Source of the DNA: Marsupella aquatica
Taxonomy: Eukaryota > Marchantiophyta
DNA: 64,000 nt
Direction of reading: 5' to 3'
Assembly (NCBI GenBank): GCA_973895155.1
Contig: OZ316892.1
Location: 29,636,001-29,700,000, forward strand
The notes below the pieces were generated by a model. The model was given only the letters and a program-made list of their open reading frames with translations, did not search any database and was not told where the DNA came from. A program made the translations under genes and the position numbers. Positions within the stretch are counted from its first letter, which is position 1, and each line of letters opens with the position of its first letter. Below are positions 62,430-64,000 of the stretch, piece by piece.

Positions 62430-64000
62430 ATGAGTTTATTGTGCCACTTCAGCAATCATGCAAAGGTAGAACTTAGGAATCAGAAAATTCACGACCGATC
62501 CAGGGGGCTAGTCCTCTTTCAGGTTGCGCTTGTCATAATATTGTTGTTTTCCACCTTTGGAGCCTCTAGTCACGTTAACGTACTAGCAACTCCCATCCCG
62601 TCCCCGGGAAGTCCTGGATGCTATGTAGATGACCGATGCACTCTCCTCACGTTCAAGAAGGGGCTGTTCAATGAGGGTGAACCTGCATTGGCCAGCTGGA
62701 GTATTAGTGCGGATGTGAGTCATTGGAAGGGAGTGTCATGGAAAACAGCCGCGGCTGGAATACCTTATGCGTACAAGCTGGAGCTCGGTGACTTTAAGCT
62801 TAATGGGACACGCATAGCTCCTCTTTTGCAATACGGCCTCACTAATCTGACCACTCTCAACATATCTGGCAATTTTATTTCAGCTAGACTGCCAGACCCT
62901 TTGAGAATATGCCCTTCGCTACTTGTTCTCGATATCAGCAACAACAGCTTTGGCGGCAGCCTTCCTCAGCTTGTCAGTTGCGATGACACATTGAACGGCT
63001 CCGCTCACCTGACTCCGGTGGCATTCAGTTCCACTAATTTGCGAGTGCTCAACATTAGCAGGAACAACTTTTTAGGTGAGGTTCCCGGCTCGCTCTTTTC
63101 ATCACGTTTATCTGGGGGAAGAGGTGGCAGCTTGAGCAATCTGACTTCTCTCGTGTTGGAGGAGAACTATTTTGAAGGAAGCTTTCCTTCGGACTCTATC
63201 GGTAATTGTACTGACCTGGTGCAGTTGAAGCTTTCGAACAACAACTTTGCAGGGCCCTTTCCCCTCGATGCACTTCAAAAGCTTAAAAAACTCGAAATTG
63301 TGGAGGCAACGAGCAGCGGCATCACTGGTGATTTACAAATACCGAATGATGGACTAAGTTTTGGGCAGCTCAAATCTCTCAGTCTGAGCTACAATTCTCT
63401 AACTGGAAACATTCCTGAGAGTCTTGGTAATTTCTCGAATCTGGAGAGTCTTGAGCTCCAATACAACAATCTTTCGGGTAACATTCCGAAAACTCTGGCC
63501 AAGTTGTCCAAGCTGAAGATTTTGAGCCTCGAATGGAACCATTTGAACGGGAACATTCCGGAAGAGATCTTCCAGCTGAGTAACTTGGAAACCTTAAGTC
63601 TGAATCACAATAAGCTTAGGGGATCACTCTCACCGAATCTAAGCAACTGCACGAACCTGAAAAGCTTCTGGTTGAATGAGAACTCTATCTCTGGCACCGT
63701 ACCGGCTGAGTTGGGGAATCTGACGAACCTCGTGGTGGTCTCTCTGTATGGCAATTATTTCAGTCAAAGTATCCCCCCAGAACTGGGTCGTTTGAGGACC
63801 CTGATGGCTTTCGATTTGAGCTATAACAATCTGGGTGGAAATATTCCGGATGTGTTGTGTGATCTGTTCCAGTTGCAGGTATTACTGTTCGACTACAATC
63901 GACTCACTGGTTCTGTTCCCAACTGTTTTGGGAACTTCACTTACCTCCGACTCCTGGGCGTGTCATCCAATTTCTTGACTGGTCATCTCCCCGCTGATCT
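62430..64000 (+). CDS. LRR receptor-like protein, 3' truncated by the window
   Basis: The frame opens at ATG 62430 and stays open to the window end (523 full codons). Residues 27-45 are a hydrophobic signal-type segment after an unusually long polar N-terminus. Residues about 58-110 form an N-terminal cap (GCYVDDRCTLLTFKKG...ALASWSI...HWKGVSW). Plant-type 24-residue leucine-rich repeats follow to the end, at least fourteen, with LxxLxLxxNxLxGxIP cores such as LKSLSLSYNSLTGNIP and LEILSLNHNKL-type units. The cap has its first cysteine pair, but the usual CxWxGVxC reads HWKGVSW, so the second pair is missing. Transmembrane and kinase parts would lie beyond 64000, so receptor kinase versus receptor-like protein cannot be decided. 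No intron is visible in this part. Confidence 0.85.
   Translation, partial: MSLLCHFSNHAKVELRNQKIHDRSRGLVLFQVALVIILLFSTFGASSHVNVLATPIPSPGSPGCYVDDRCTLLTFKKGLFNEGEPALASWSISADVSHWKGVSWKTAAAGIPYAYKLELGDFKLNGTRIAPLLQYGLTNLTTLNISGNFISARLPDPLRICPSLLVLDISNNSFGGSLPQLVSCDDTLNGSAHLTPVAFSSTNLRVLNISRNNFLGEVPGSLFSSRLSGGRGGSLSNLTSLVLEENYFEGSFPSDSIGNCTDLVQLKLSNNNFAGPFPLDALQKLKKLEIVEATSSGITGDLQIPNDGLSFGQLKSLSLSYNSLTGNIPESLGNFSNLESLELQYNNLSGNIPKTLAKLSKLKILSLEWNHLNGNIPEEIFQLSNLETLSLNHNKLRGSLSPNLSNCTNLKSFWLNENSISGTVPAELGNLTNLVVVSLYGNYFSQSIPPELGRLRTLMAFDLSYNNLGGNIPDVLCDLFQLQVLLFDYNRLTGSVPNCFGNFTYLRLLGVSSNFLTGHLPAD

Overview
The window is nuclear DNA of a land plant. It has plant-type spliced genes (338 to 704 bp introns in the best-defined models), a telo-box ahead of each ribosomal protein gene, a chloroplast-targeted CDSP32-type thioredoxin, a plant GH29 fucosidase, a Ty1/copia element and long AT-rich, repeat-laden spacers. 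I lean towards a non-seed plant (bryophyte or lycophyte), but that is an impression from gene style and not a proof. No tRNA, rRNA or CRISPR locus was found.

Layout. (1) 1-2500: gene-free, with tandem repeats, a tRNA-like SINE head and a Helitron-like 3' end. (2) 2515-12480: two almost identical ribosomal protein uL2 (RPL8) genes in opposite orientation. They lie in the arms of a roughly 2.4 kb inverted duplication whose spacer holds ARM-1, an armadillo-repeat gene. (3) 12500-16000: spacer with a 390 bp Tourist-like MITE. (4) 16017-20240: a decayed Ty1/copia retrotransposon. (5) 21418-24692: ARM-2, a longer, intact paralogue of ARM-1 with a homologous promoter. (6) 24700-31060: tandem repeats, a second Helitron-like end with a long minisatellite, and no convincing gene. 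(7) 31063-33880: alpha-L-fucosidase in three exons, with its leader and first codons duplicated just upstream. (8) 36300-37095: a 110 bp satellite, then a CT-rich leader and an intronless F-box gene (38908-40398). (9) 43652-44686: CDSP32-like plastid thioredoxin, minus strand. (10) 51224-51731: a small two-exon Ser/Tyr/Asn-rich gene, minus strand. (11) 54530-55465: two minisatellites. (12) 57217-60168: TAD3/ADAT3, a tRNA adenosine deaminase subunit, eight recognisable exons, first exon not found. (13) 62430-64000: start of a leucine-rich-repeat receptor-like gene that runs off the window.

The genes do not form a pathway. They are unrelated nuclear loci (translation, tRNA editing, plastid redox, cell-wall glycan trimming, ubiquitin targeting, receptor-type LRR). 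The unusual part is the ARM pair. Both share a distinctive N-terminal exon of about 210-225 codons that I do not recognise, a phase-0 intron at the same place, and an armadillo array with a three-unit higher-order period. The pair differs by gain or loss of one whole triplet, and ARM-1 carries a premature stop followed by decayed repeat sequence.
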